Assembly (NCBI GenBank): GCA_012964825.1
Contig: DTTI01000006.1
Span: 1 to 50,549 of the forward strand
From: Candidatus Neomarinimicrobiota bacterium
Lineage (GTDB): Bacteria; Fidelibacterota; Marinisomatia; Marinisomatales; S15-B10
DNA length: 50,549 nt
Direction: 5' to 3'
Both the position numbers and the translations under genes were made by a program. The notes under the pieces are model-generated. The model was given only the letters and a program-made list of their open reading frames with translations, searched no databases and was not told where the DNA came from. Every line of letters starts with the position of its first letter. Positions within the stretch are counted from its first letter, which is position 1. Shown here piece after piece: positions 35,521-44,666 of the stretch.

Positions 35521-36410
35521 TTATAACTCCTCTCCACTTCTGACACTGCCGAGAGCCAAGCTTCCGGGTCACCACCTTTTTCAGTCCGGTAATAAGCAAT
35601 ACCAGAAGAGTACATATGACTCATGAAAGGTTCGTCGTTATGCAAAAAAAGTTCGAAGTTGCGTGCTAACTCAATCATGGATTCACTATCCGACGGCAGT
35701 TCAGCAGCATAGGGAACTTGGAAAACAGTACAGTTATCTCCTCTTTCTTTAGCGGCTTTTATAAAGTGCCATCCTGTGTCTGGAGATGTGATTCCTGTCA
35801 TGGCCTCCAGTCCCGAAGTTACCATTCTCATATACCTACTATTCTCCAACCTCGATCTCTTAGCAAATCTGAAAAGTCTCACAACTTTCCGCACAAAAAA
35901 ATTCCATGTTCTATGCCACAGCGGAGGAAAAGGGAACCAGCTTAGGCCTTCTTCTGTGAACCAATCTGTACGGGCAAAAATGAAGACAACGCTGGGAAAG
36001 TCATGTACCTTACCAAGTTTCCATTTCGGGTAGGGCGCCCCCACAGAAGTTTTCCCAGATTCGATTTCGTTGAGGCAGAAACTGTCCCACCCTTTCTTGA
36101 AAATATAAACATCGGGGTCAACAACAAGAGTGTGGGATGTCTCTAATTGTTGCATGGCCGTGTCCAAGGCTGAGGCATGGGCTTCAGAGCGTTGTTTACG
36201 CTCAGGTTCATTAGGCAAGATTGTTACGAAAGGAACTTCCCCGACTGCATCTTGCAACTGGACATCGGCACCGTTCGTATTGTCAACAATCATAAAAGTT
36301 AGAGCATTGATGTTATCTGCCTTATTGCGCAAATTATTTAACAGTCTTTTTATATGCTCTGAAGAGTACCAGTTGACAGAGACAACAGTAATTGTTTTTT
36401 CTTTTTTCAC
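35517..36410 (-). CDS. GT-A family glycosyltransferase
   Basis: A 297-residue GT2-like protein with ITVVSVNWYSSEHIKRLL at the start and LVVDPDVYIF near residue 95, whose Asp-x-Asp is the expected nucleotide-sugar/metal site. The rest is less typical: the middle has a basic, aromatic stretch (WHRTWNFFVRKVVRLFRFA) that may touch the membrane. It begins at GTG 36410, 5 bases after the sulfotransferase stop, and overlaps yfhO. Sugar donor and acceptor cannot be inferred; it probably acts in the same glycan pathway. Confidence 0.72.
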   Translation of the reverse strand: MKKEKTITVVSVNWYSSEHIKRLLNNLRNKADNINALTFMIVDNTNGADVQLQDAVGEVPFVTILPNEPERKQRSEAHASALDTAMQQLETSHTLVVDPDVYIFKKGWDSFCLNEIESGKTSVGAPYPKWKLGKVHDFPSVVFIFARTDWFTEEGLSWFPFPPLWHRTWNFFVRKVVRLFRFAKRSRLENSRYMRMVTSGLEAMTGITSPDTGWHFIKAAKERGDNCTVFQVPYAAELPSDSESMIELARNFELFLHNDEPFMSHMYSSGIAYYRTEKGGDPEAWLSAVSEVERSYN

Positions 36411-36415
36411 AGAAT

Positions 36416-37150
36416 CTATACTGATGATAACCTTTGAAGTTTATCAGTAAGAGCCGCCACCTCCCCACTCAATTCAATGTCAACCGCAGGCTTACTGCGA
36501 TTGAGACTAGGATCAATAAATTTTTCCACTATCGATGGGTCATACTCTGTTCCTAGAAACTGAAAAAGTTTCTCACAGACAAACTGTGGTCTTTTCAACA
36601 GATCCTCGAAGGAAAAATGAAATGTTTGGGTAGAATATTTATCCACCGCCTCCAGGGCCCTTTCAGTGTAAAGGCGCCAAAGAATAAGGCCGTTATCAAA
36701 ATGGAGGCCATTACGGTTCCGTAAAGATTGAGCAACAGCCGATGCTCCTCGAGTAGTGAACACAACTTTGGTATCATTAAGGAGGCTTTTTTCCTTCATG
36801 ACGGTCAACCACTCACTGAGTGTCAGACAGGTTCGGGGATCCTTCCATCCCCAATGGTTATTTCCCGACAATTGCTTGTCAATAAGGTTCCCCATTTTGG
36901 CCATCATCCTGTCATTGGTATGGGCCTGAGGGATAAGGGTATCGAAAGATTTTACCCTGTAACCTGCTAACTTCAGAATCCTGTCATTTAGTTTCCTAAA
37001 ATCGTAGTTCTCATAAAATCCCCTAGGATTTTGGGGCATCGGTTTCGGTTTGAATGTTTTCTCAGACCCCATGGCAATGCCGTTCAAGTGCAGGATCCCA
37101 GCCACGGCAGAGGTGCCACTTCGGTGCACCCCAACGACGATCACAATCAA
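36416..37150 (-). CDS. Sulfotransferase family protein
   Basis: A 244-residue P-loop protein of the sulfotransferase fold. The 5'-phosphosulfate loop is GVHRSGTSAVA (about 7-17), and the 3'-phosphate region is TTRGASAVAQSLRNRNGL near 130-147. A conserved WGWKDPRTCLTLSEW lies between. It should move sulfate from PAPS onto a sugar or lipid. PAPS is made by sat and cysC in the same gene run. It starts at TTG 37150, overlapping the methyltransferase stop, with GTG 37144 as another option. Confidence 0.85.
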   Translation of the reverse strand: MIVIVVGVHRSGTSAVAGILHLNGIAMGSEKTFKPKPMPQNPRGFYENYDFRKLNDRILKLAGYRVKSFDTLIPQAHTNDRMMAKMGNLIDKQLSGNNHWGWKDPRTCLTLSEWLTVMKEKSLLNDTKVVFTTRGASAVAQSLRNRNGLHFDNGLILWRLYTERALEAVDKYSTQTFHFSFEDLLKRPQFVCEKLFQFLGTEYDPSIVEKFIDPSLNRSKPAVDIELSGEVAALTDKLQRLSSV

Positions 37151-38004
37151 TTGTTCGTCCTTTTTTCGAGCACGTAGAGTGCGCCGTTTGTCAGCAGTTC
37201 CCTGAATCCAAACAGCCAGGAAAGAGGATTTTTTAAGGTCGGCAGATGAAATCGAAAACGATATGCGGGTCGGAAGAAAAAAAGGCCTCGTTTTTCTATT
37301 TTATAGCCAGCTTCGCTAAACAGTCGCTCCATTTTACGTACTGAAACTCTTGTCATCTTCGTAGCCATTAGATAATCAATGCCTGTCTCCGGGTGTCCTA
37401 ACATTCGGAGATAAGCTGAGTAGAACGTGTTCGACAACAGATGTAAATACGGGATTTTTCCGAAAATGCTTTTCACTGTTTGTTGATGCCCAGCATAGGC
37501 GCAGTAACGTGGCGGAAACGAAATAAAAAGACGCCCTTCATTTGACAGTAAATCAAACATATTTCTGAGAGCTGCCAGCTTATCTTCAATATGTTCAATG
37601 ACATCCCGAATGATAATGACGTCGAATTTTTCTGTCAATGTCTCCAGATAAGAATCAGAGTTACAGATATCACCTTTTTCCAACTTTATCTCCGAGTTGT
37701 CGCTGAGAAGAAGTTCAGAGTGTGAAAACCGAAGAGGAGAGAGCTCCATTCCAGTGCAATTAGCGCCCTGCTCATTTAAGAATTTCAGCAAACCTGCTTC
37801 GGCTGGGCCCACTTCAAGAATTTTTTTTCCGACATAGTCTGCGAGACCGATATAGTCTGCGAGAAAATTTTCACCGTACCAATATTGTTCATTGTATGCC
37901 CGCATACTTCTATCATTGATTTCACTCGTCGATCGGGGAATTTCTCTCCCTTCCTCTCGCTTCAGAAGGGTCAAATGTGGAGGCAATTGCGAACTCTGTT
38001 CCAT
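37147..38004 (-). CDS. SAM-dependent methyltransferase (class I)
   Basis: A 285-residue cytoplasmic protein. The SAM-binding motif I is KILEVGPAEAG, followed by the acidic strand end TGMELSPLRF, motif II FDVIIIRDVIEHI and LSNEGRLFISFP, as in the Methyltransf_11/23 group. ATG 38004 is taken because it lies 4 bases after the preceding stop; the frame is open upstream to 38100, but only inside the glycosyltransferase gene. The C-terminal half (about 180-285) is basic and aromatic and may lie on the membrane. A sugar O-methyltransferase in glycan synthesis is likely by context. Confidence 0.83.
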   Translation of the reverse strand: MEQSSQLPPHLTLLKREEGREIPRSTSEINDRSMRAYNEQYWYGENFLADYIGLADYVGKKILEVGPAEAGLLKFLNEQGANCTGMELSPLRFSHSELLLSDNSEIKLEKGDICNSDSYLETLTEKFDVIIIRDVIEHIEDKLAALRNMFDLLSNEGRLFISFPPRYCAYAGHQQTVKSIFGKIPYLHLLSNTFYSAYLRMLGHPETGIDYLMATKMTRVSVRKMERLFSEAGYKIEKRGLFFFRPAYRFRFHLPTLKNPLSWLFGFRELLTNGALYVLEKRTNN

Positions 38005-38008
38005 TCGC

Positions 38009-39022
38009 TTAGTAATACTTTTTGCGAAATCCCGTCCATTCCCCATGCCGGAAAATGAAGCGGCGCACAAAGGTGAGGAGGAACCCCAGACCATAACCAA
38101 AAACCTGGATCGGTATGACTGCCAGAAGAGTGAAAAATATTTTCACATCTTTCAGCTTCCACGCACCGGCACCGGCTAGAAACAAAAGAAATCCGAAACC
38201 AAGCTCGAAAAATGAACCATACTCAATAGGATCTATGAGGAAACCGACTGTCACGATAGTTGCTACAACGGTGACCACAGCCGGTACGTAATGAAGCGGC
38301 TCCAGCATCTTGGAATCGATTTTACCGAGATTGATCCGGGCCACGCCCCAGTTGAAAACCTGTCTGAAGAATCTCTTTAAAGTGCTCCGACGGCGATGAT
38401 AGACAACAGCCTCCGGTAAATAAGCCACTTTCGCACCGCTAGCGTGTATCCGGTTGCTCAATTCTATATCCTGGCCGTGCCGGAGAGACCCAAAACCTCC
38501 AACCTTTTCATAGAGAGATCGGGTCATCCCCATATTGTGGCTCCTAGGGTAGAATTTGGCCAAGGGACGAATGCTGTGCCCTCGAAGCCCGCCGGTAGTG
38601 AGAAATGATGTCATGCTGAAATCAATGGCACGTTGAAGTGTGGTGAAGCCCATTTTTGAGGCATCGGGACCACCAAAGGCACCAAAACCTTCTCCTTCAA
38701 AAGATTCAAGAATAGTCTCCAGCCATCGGGGATCGGCTTCACAATCCGAATCTATAAAAATAAACAGTTCCCCTTTTGCCTCTTCCATCCCCCGGTTTCG
38801 AGCGGCACCGGGGCCAGCATTCTCCTGTTTCACGAGATTAAAGTTAAAGTTTAAGTCAGGTTCTATAGATTCAATAATATTGATCGTTTCATCCGTTGAT
38901 TCATCATCCACAATCACCATCTCGAACCTATCTGAAGCCACGGTCTGTTTTGCCATGGATTCAAGGAGGTGAGGAATTTCATCGGCCCGGTTAAATACCG
39001 GTGTAATGACGCTAATTAACAC
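38009..39022 (-). CDS. GT2 family glycosyltransferase with C-terminal membrane helices
   Basis: A 337-residue inverting glycosyltransferase: ISVITPVFNRADEI at the start, VIVDDESTD for nucleotide binding, FIFIDSDCEADP with the Asp-x-Asp metal site, and GQDIELSNR as the probable catalytic-base region. Two or three hydrophobic helices follow at about 250-320, anchoring it to the inner membrane. It starts at GTG 39022. The lipid-linked or surface acceptor is unknown. It belongs to the same run as the methyltransferase and sulfotransferase. Confidence 0.9.
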   Translation of the reverse strand: MLISVITPVFNRADEIPHLLESMAKQTVASDRFEMVIVDDESTDETINIIESIEPDLNFNFNLVKQENAGPGAARNRGMEEAKGELFIFIDSDCEADPRWLETILESFEGEGFGAFGGPDASKMGFTTLQRAIDFSMTSFLTTGGLRGHSIRPLAKFYPRSHNMGMTRSLYEKVGGFGSLRHGQDIELSNRIHASGAKVAYLPEAVVYHRRRSTLKRFFRQVFNWGVARINLGKIDSKMLEPLHYVPAVVTVVATIVTVGFLIDPIEYGSFFELGFGFLLFLAGAGAWKLKDVKIFFTLLAVIPIQVFGYGLGFLLTFVRRFIFRHGEWTGFRKKYY

Positions 39023-39061
39023 GCTTACAGATGAGGATGAAGAGGAAATTGTGACTAAACC

Positions 39062-40015
39062 TCAGGGAGTTGAACTATCATAAAGTACAACTTCCCTGAC
39101 GGACTCACCGGTCTTGAAAGTTGACTGAGCAATCATCTCACCCAAAAGTCCGATGGCAATAAACTGAACGCCCAGAATCACCAGCAATACGCCAAAAACA
39201 AGCAGAGCAATATGCTTTGAAAAAGGTTCTCCCAGACCGTATTTCAAGTAAAGAACACGGAGATCCACGCCGATTCCGAGGAAAAGACTGATGAGCCCGA
39301 AAAGACCGAACAGGTGGAGAGGACGCCGTGTGTACCGGCTGAGAAAAAGTACAGTGAGGAGATCAAACATCCCCTTAAAGTACCGTTCCCTACCAAACTT
39401 ACTATCCCCGTACTGACGGGGCCGATGGTTTACGACAATCTCAGTGACACGGAATCCCCTTTTACCAGCCAGAACTGGAATGTAGCGGTGCATGCCGCCA
39501 TAAATATCAAGTGATTTAACAACATTGCATCGGTAAGCCTTCAAACCACAATTGAAATCGTGAATGCGGATGCCGGTCAGAAGACGAGTGGTAAAATTGA
39601 AAAGCCTGGACGGCAGACGCTTTGATAACGGATCTCGCCTCTCCTTTTTCCATCCTGACACCAAATCATAACCTTCCTGCAGTTTTTCCACCATACGGGG
39701 TATTTCCATCGGGTCATCCTGAAGATCAGCATCCAGGGTAACCACATAACCTGATGAGATTCTCTTGAACGCTTCCGCCAGTGCAGCGGACTTCCCATAA
39801 TTCCTGAGGAGCCGGATGATCCTGAGCTTTCCATCGCTTTGACTCCGCTCCCTGAGATACTCGAAAGTGCCATCACTGCTGCCGTCATCTACGCAGATAA
39901 CTTCATAGCTGTAATCGGTGTCCATGACGAAATGAATCTCATCAAGCAAGTGAGAGATCGATTCTCGCTCATTAAAGACCGGAATGACGATGGAGAGGTT
40001 AACTGGTTCAGCCAA
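39062..40015 (-). CDS. Polyprenyl-phosphate glycosyltransferase (GtrB/DPM1-like)
   Basis: A 317-residue GT2 enzyme: LSIVIPVFNERESI, VICVDDGSSDGT, the catalytic LDADLQDDP, and NHRPRQYGDSKFG, the segment typical of dolichol- or undecaprenyl-phosphate sugar transferases. Two C-terminal helices (about 232-255 and 268-295) match GtrB and ArnC topology. It likely loads a sugar onto undecaprenyl phosphate, giving a donor for GT-C enzymes such as the nearby YfhO protein (inference). The start is TTG 40015, 6 bases after the TPR gene's stop. Confidence 0.91.
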   Translation of the reverse strand: MAEPVNLSIVIPVFNERESISHLLDEIHFVMDTDYSYEVICVDDGSSDGTFEYLRERSQSDGKLRIIRLLRNYGKSAALAEAFKRISSGYVVTLDADLQDDPMEIPRMVEKLQEGYDLVSGWKKERRDPLSKRLPSRLFNFTTRLLTGIRIHDFNCGLKAYRCNVVKSLDIYGGMHRYIPVLAGKRGFRVTEIVVNHRPRQYGDSKFGRERYFKGMFDLLTVLFLSRYTRRPLHLFGLFGLISLFLGIGVDLRVLYLKYGLGEPFSKHIALLVFGVLLVILGVQFIAIGLLGEMIAQSTFKTGESVREVVLYDSSTP

Positions 40016-40021
40016 GAAGCA

Positions 40022-41635
40022 TTACTCTTTTATCTTTTTCTGAAGGCGGTCGTTTTCTTTATCTATGGCAAGCGCCTTTTCGTAATAGGTACGAGCATCC
40101 TCCGGACGATCTACCTTCATGAGCACGTCACCTAAATGTTCCAAAACAACCGCATTCTCAGGATTTTTTGAAAGAGACTGTTCGATATATTCCAGTGCCT
40201 TCTCGAATTTTTTCATCTTGAAATAGATCCAGCCAATGGTATCGAAATAAGCAGGATTTCCCGGCTCAAGTTCTATGGCTTTCTCAGCCATGTCCAAAGC
40301 ATTGCGCAAGTTGATTCCTCGTTCAGCCAGTGTATAGCTGTAATTATTCAAGGCCTGTCCGTCGTTCTGATTGGATGTGAGAAGATCTTCGTACAATTCG
40401 TCGGAAGATATCCAATCTTCTAGATAGTTGTAGACAGTTGCCAACAAGTGCTTTGTAGACTTTGACTCGGGATCGATAGAAAGGGCTGTCTTAAGACTCT
40501 TCTTGGCAAGCTCGTATCTTTTCTCCATGCTGTATGTGCTGCCCAGCAGATAGTTAATCCCAAAACTCTTGGGAAACTTGTCACGTGCTTTAAGAAGGAT
40601 GGAGATAGCCTCAAGAGGATTGTCAAGATTTATGTAAGCCAGCGCAAGATTGGTGTATCCGGAAACCTCATCAGGGAACAGCTCCACCTGTTCTGTGGCC
40701 AGCACGGCAAGATGGGAATAATCATCTTCGGATATGGAAATACGCCCCATATAGTAGAGGATTCCCGGTGTCCGTGTACCACCCTCATACAACATGGTAA
40801 AAATGGAGTCTGCTGACTCCATTTCATTGTTCTCAAAATAAAGAATGCCCAGACGTTCCTGGACTGCGGGATCGTCACTTGTGAGCCGTGCCAAACTGTT
40901 GAGTCCAGCTACCGCCTTATCAAATTTTTGCAGCATGACAGCCAGTTCACTGTAGGCTTTCCAGAACTGAATATTGTTTGGTTTTTCCTCAGTGAGCTTT
41001 GCGTAAGCTTCCAAGGAAAATTCCAGTTCATCGCGTTGTTTGGCAATTTCCGCTGCTCTCATGAGCGCCTGAAGCTCAGAAGGATATCTCTGATAGATAG
41101 TCCACATTTTTTCCTGAGCAGCCTCAAGTTTCCCTTGTCTCACCAAAATTTCTGCCACCACGTAAGAGTACTGTCTTTCGTCAGGATCATTCTCCTCCAG
41201 AATGAAATACTGCTCCAGCCCCTTCTCGATACTGTTCTGCATTAGGAATTGCTGCGCAAGTAACTCCCTGGCATCTGGGTTGAGAGGATTCAGCCTGAGG
41301 GCTTCCTGAAGCGTTTCTTCGGCACGGTCCAGCTTGCCTAACCTGATATAAACTTCCGCCAGCGAAGTGTGAATACTTGATGAACCAGGGTCATAGCGAA
41401 GTGCGTCCTGGAATTCAATCACCGACATGGGATAGTTGCCCTGAGAGAAATACATCTCACCGTCCATAAAGTGCTGGAGCGCTTTGGTATTGACCTCCTC
41501 CACCTCTACCTTAGCCGGACCAGTCTCAATCGCCAACACAGGTTCAGGTGCCGGCTTAACGGTACAGCTGTACCAAACTGCCGAGAGCACGGTGAGAGTC
41601 CAAAATGAGGTATCTTTATACAGTTTAAGATTCAT
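40022..41635 (-). CDS. TPR-repeat protein, probably exported
   Basis: A 537-residue protein built almost wholly of tetratricopeptide repeats from about residue 45 to the end. Examples are FDTIGWIYFKMKKFEKALEY and LGDVLMKVDRPEDARTYYEK. An N-terminal hydrophobic segment ends in SAVWYSC (Cys24), so it may be a lipoprotein although the lipobox is weak. Such repeats act as protein-binding scaffolds, and it has no catalytic domain. It is 80 bases after the GGDEF gene and just before the glycosyltransferases, so it may help assemble the envelope or glycan machinery. Confidence 0.83.
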   Translation of the reverse strand: MNLKLYKDTSFWTLTVLSAVWYSCTVKPAPEPVLAIETGPAKVEVEEVNTKALQHFMDGEMYFSQGNYPMSVIEFQDALRYDPGSSSIHTSLAEVYIRLGKLDRAEETLQEALRLNPLNPDARELLAQQFLMQNSIEKGLEQYFILEENDPDERQYSYVVAEILVRQGKLEAAQEKMWTIYQRYPSELQALMRAAEIAKQRDELEFSLEAYAKLTEEKPNNIQFWKAYSELAVMLQKFDKAVAGLNSLARLTSDDPAVQERLGILYFENNEMESADSIFTMLYEGGTRTPGILYYMGRISISEDDYSHLAVLATEQVELFPDEVSGYTNLALAYINLDNPLEAISILLKARDKFPKSFGINYLLGSTYSMEKRYELAKKSLKTALSIDPESKSTKHLLATVYNYLEDWISSDELYEDLLTSNQNDGQALNNYSYTLAERGINLRNALDMAEKAIELEPGNPAYFDTIGWIYFKMKKFEKALEYIEQSLSKNPENAVVLEHLGDVLMKVDRPEDARTYYEKALAIDKENDRLQKKIKE

Positions 41636-41715
41636 TTCTCATCGAGAAAATTTATCCTAACGTTCATTGGGACAAAACAAATAAAGTGCTCCAAACATAT
41701 AATCACACGAAACGT

Positions 41716-43455
41716 TTATTTGGTAATCTCACCTGCGACCTCCACATTGTTACCGCCCCGGCCTTTCACTTCATACATTGCGCGATCGGCAATTGCGATC
41801 AGTTCTCTCATGTTTTCGCCATCCGTCGGATATTCTGCCATTCCTGCACTGATGGTCATTCGAACCTTTTTTCCTTCTTTCTCAAATGGGTGATCAGCAA
41901 GAGACTGAACAATTCGTTTTGCCGAGTTGAAGGTTTTCACCTTGGTCGTCTTCACAAGAACAATGGCGAACTCCTCTCCCCCGTACCGGGCTACAATATC
42001 AATGTTTCGAACAGCGGTCTTGAGAACAGCGGAAGTGCCCCTTAATACATAGTCGCCATAGAGATGACCGTGGTTATCGTTAATTCGTTTAAACTTATCC
42101 AGGTCCAACATCATCAGAACAAGTTTTTCGTTGTAGCGACCAGCTCTCTGAAGTTCCTGCTGGAATCTTTCAACAAAAGAGCGGTGGTTCAGCAAGCCTG
42201 TCAAGCCGTCGCGCATAGCCGTTTCGCGAATAACGTCATACTTTTGCCACCAATCCAGTAAAACACCGAGACGGGTGCTAAAAATATGGAGATTTCGACC
42301 TTCCTTTTTACGGTAAAGACCCGAGGAAAAACTCTCAAGAACGAGACAGCCCATTGTCTGGCTGTCGGTTTGAATAGGTACCCCAATGAAGGAAAAAAAG
42401 TGGTGATTCTGAGTATCACCTTTACTAAATCTCCCGCCACCGAGAAGGCTTTCGTCTGTCAAATCAGTAGAAAGAAAGTCTTCTCCATCAAGGACTTTCC
42501 AAAGGAGTGACTTTTCCCTGTGGAAGTGTGTTTCTGCTTCAAAATCATCTTTGTATCCTATCACTTCCTCAGCCACGGCCTCATCCTTTTTTTTAGGATC
42601 GAGAAAAACCAAAGTGAACTTATCGAAAGTAAAGTTTTCTTTGCAGAAATCGGCTATGGCATTGACCAACTGCTCTCTGGATCTGGAAATATCAAGATCG
42701 TGTTGAAAAATCTCCAGACGTTTGAAGAAACTGAGGTGTTCCTCGCTCCTGTCGCCACTTTTCTCATCACCAATAACTTCCGCCAAGACGTTAGCAAAGG
42801 ATTCAACCAGAGGTCTGTGGTAATCCTGAAAGTTGCCAAACTGATGAGCGCAAATGATGAACGCCCCCGTCATTTCATCACTTTCACTTACTGGGACCGC
42901 CAGAAGTGTAGTACCATCTTCAATAGTGGCGTCTGTAATAAAAAATTGGGTGACAGCGTCCTCATCAGCACCGGGCGTGAAAAATCTCACGGCTACGGTT
43001 TTGACGAAATCTTCAATCTTTCCAGATTCCGCAGAGATGGTTGATGCGAACTCTACCTCTTCTCCAGCAGTCTGACTGAGTGATAGAGAGGGCGATGAAT
43101 CGTTGTAACTGTAATAGGCAATACCAAAGCCCGGCATTGCGTCGGCCAATAAATCAATGATGAAGCGACCCTCAACAGCAAGGCCCTTAACTTCTTCTTC
43201 CAAAGAGGTAGGTTGGTTTTTAAGCATTGTTAAAGTATCACCTCTACCTGAAGCTGGGAACCCCCTCTTTTGCTCCTGCTGATAAAATTGGATGAAAAGA
43301 AAAACAGCCAACCCCAGGAATGCCATGCGAAGCAGTCCGAAAATAAGCCCTTCCGGGTTGGGATAGACAAATAACAGAAACAGAACAGCAAACGCCAGAA
43401 TGATGCCGATTCTGCTGCTATTGTCCGAGGAGAAGGCGTGTCGAAGTCCACTCAC
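41716..43455 (-). CDS. Diguanylate cyclase with GAF-like domains (GGDEF)
   Basis: A 579-residue membrane-anchored enzyme that probably makes cyclic di-GMP. Two hydrophobic helices lie at about 17-31 and 37-55. Two GAF-like regions follow (about 90-230 and 245-405), and a GGDEF domain occupies 410-579. The active motif is GGEEF (492-496), and R483-x-x-D486 five residues ahead is the product-inhibition I-site. GTG 43455 is the start, 48 bases after the anti-sigma gene. The input signal is unknown. Confidence 0.92.
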   Translation of the reverse strand: MSGLRHAFSSDNSSRIGIILAFAVLFLLFVYPNPEGLIFGLLRMAFLGLAVFLFIQFYQQEQKRGFPASGRGDTLTMLKNQPTSLEEEVKGLAVEGRFIIDLLADAMPGFGIAYYSYNDSSPSLSLSQTAGEEVEFASTISAESGKIEDFVKTVAVRFFTPGADEDAVTQFFITDATIEDGTTLLAVPVSESDEMTGAFIICAHQFGNFQDYHRPLVESFANVLAEVIGDEKSGDRSEEHLSFFKRLEIFQHDLDISRSREQLVNAIADFCKENFTFDKFTLVFLDPKKKDEAVAEEVIGYKDDFEAETHFHREKSLLWKVLDGEDFLSTDLTDESLLGGGRFSKGDTQNHHFFSFIGVPIQTDSQTMGCLVLESFSSGLYRKKEGRNLHIFSTRLGVLLDWWQKYDVIRETAMRDGLTGLLNHRSFVERFQQELQRAGRYNEKLVLMMLDLDKFKRINDNHGHLYGDYVLRGTSAVLKTAVRNIDIVARYGGEEFAIVLVKTTKVKTFNSAKRIVQSLADHPFEKEGKKVRMTISAGMAEYPTDGENMRELIAIADRAMYEVKGRGGNNVEVAGEITK

Positions 43456-43503
43456 ACCGGGAAATTAAAGTTGCTTGGGAGAAAAAGAAAGAAGGCGCGG
43501 GAC

Positions 43504-44076
43504 TTACTTTTTCTTGTCTTTAACAAGCTGAATCTTCTCACGGAAGTCCAGCGGTGTCGATAATGTCTTGTCTTTCGGTGCGGCCAGTGAATCTTCCTCA
43601 GGCTCCTCTGAGACGAGCGTTGGAGCGGCGGGCGCACCGCCTCTCATGGCTGGCTGAATGGTGTCATTCACGTTCTGCTGTGTGGATAGCGGCAACGGAT
43701 TGAAATTGATATTGTCGTCACCGTCCGGCAGTATACCGATGGTGAGCACAACGATAAGCACGACGGCCGCTAAGGAGGCAAATGCGTACTGGGGCTTGTA
43801 ACCAAATATTCTCCTTCCACGACCCAGCCCGCTGATTTTTCTCACCGGTTTGACTTTTTCACGCTCAAGTCTTCCAATAAGCCGATCATTAAAGCCTGTT
43901 GATACAGAAATCCGTTTCGACCCTCTGACAGCTCGAACGGCTGACTTGACGCCAATATAAGCCACCGCACAGATTCTGCATGACTCAAGGTGCTGATCGA
44001 ATCTGTTGACGTCAGATAGGGTGAGTTCTTTTTCGATATATGCTGATACTTTGTCTTGAAACTCGTAACAATCCAT
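43504..44076 (-). CDS. Anti-sigma factor with zf-HC2 domain
   Basis: A 190-residue membrane protein that probably holds back the ECF sigma factor encoded just upstream. The N-terminal zinc-finger has the ZAS pattern HLESCRIC (His29, Cys33, Cys36). One membrane helix lies at about 90-112 (FASLAAVVLIVVLTIGIL), leaving a periplasmic C-terminal tail of about 75 residues. ATG 44076 shares a base with the sigma stop (TGATG); a TTG one codon upstream is less likely. The arrangement is the standard sigma/anti-sigma pair. Confidence 0.9.
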   Translation of the reverse strand: MDCYEFQDKVSAYIEKELTLSDVNRFDQHLESCRICAVAYIGVKSAVRAVRGSKRISVSTGFNDRLIGRLEREKVKPVRKISGLGRGRRIFGYKPQYAFASLAAVVLIVVLTIGILPDGDDNINFNPLPLSTQQNVNDTIQPAMRGGAPAAPTLVSEEPEEDSLAAPKDKTLSTPLDFREKIQLVKDKKK

Positions 44077-44666
44077 CAAATAGGCGTCCTCCTATCTTTG
44101 TGAACATGTTTAAGCTTTTCCTGCAACTGTAGTCTTGCACGGTTGATTCTCGATTTAATCGTTCCAAGTGGAACATCTAGTATCTTACTGATTTCCTCAT
44201 AAGAAAGTTCCTCAATATCTCGCAGTATGAGAGCGGTGCGAAAATGAAGCTGAAGTGATTGGATTGCGTTCTGAATTTGAGACTCAGCAAATGCACCTAC
44301 AGTCTCCTCATCTGTGGTGTCTTCCACCGGGATGTCGAAATCCTTCTCTTCCATCCCAATCCGACTGAGGTAAGAAACCTTCCGTCGTTTTCGCTTTCTC
44401 AGTTCTGTTTTGGCCAAATTGGAGGCGATAGTGAAAATCCAAGTTGAAAATGCGTTGATGGGACGATAATAATCTTTCTTCTGATAAAGTTTTACAAATG
44501 TGTCCTGAACAATATCCTCGGCTTCCTCGAAGGATCCGACAAATCTGAAGACAAAGTTTATGAGCCTGTCGCGGTACCGGTTAACAAGCTCAACATAGGC
44601 AAGTTCATCACCTTGCTGAAATCTTAGGATCAGCTCTTTGTCGTTGTACTGAACCTTATCAGTCAT
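44076..44666 (-). CDS. ECF RNA polymerase sigma factor (RpoE-like)
   Basis: A 196-residue sigma factor. Region 2 (about 20-90) has YRDRLINFVFRFVGSFEEAE and VQDTFVKLYQ, and region 4 (about 130-190) has LSYEEISKILDVPLGTIKSR as the helix-turn-helix. No extra domain is seen. It overlaps holA by 8 bases upstream and the anti-sigma gene downstream. Its targets cannot be seen, but ECF factors of this type often answer envelope stress, and the following genes build envelope glycans. Confidence 0.95.
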   Translation of the reverse strand: MTDKVQYNDKELILRFQQGDELAYVELVNRYRDRLINFVFRFVGSFEEAEDIVQDTFVKLYQKKDYYRPINAFSTWIFTIASNLAKTELRKRKRRKVSYLSRIGMEEKDFDIPVEDTTDEETVGAFAESQIQNAIQSLQLHFRTALILRDIEELSYEEISKILDVPLGTIKSRINRARLQLQEKLKHVHKDRRTPI

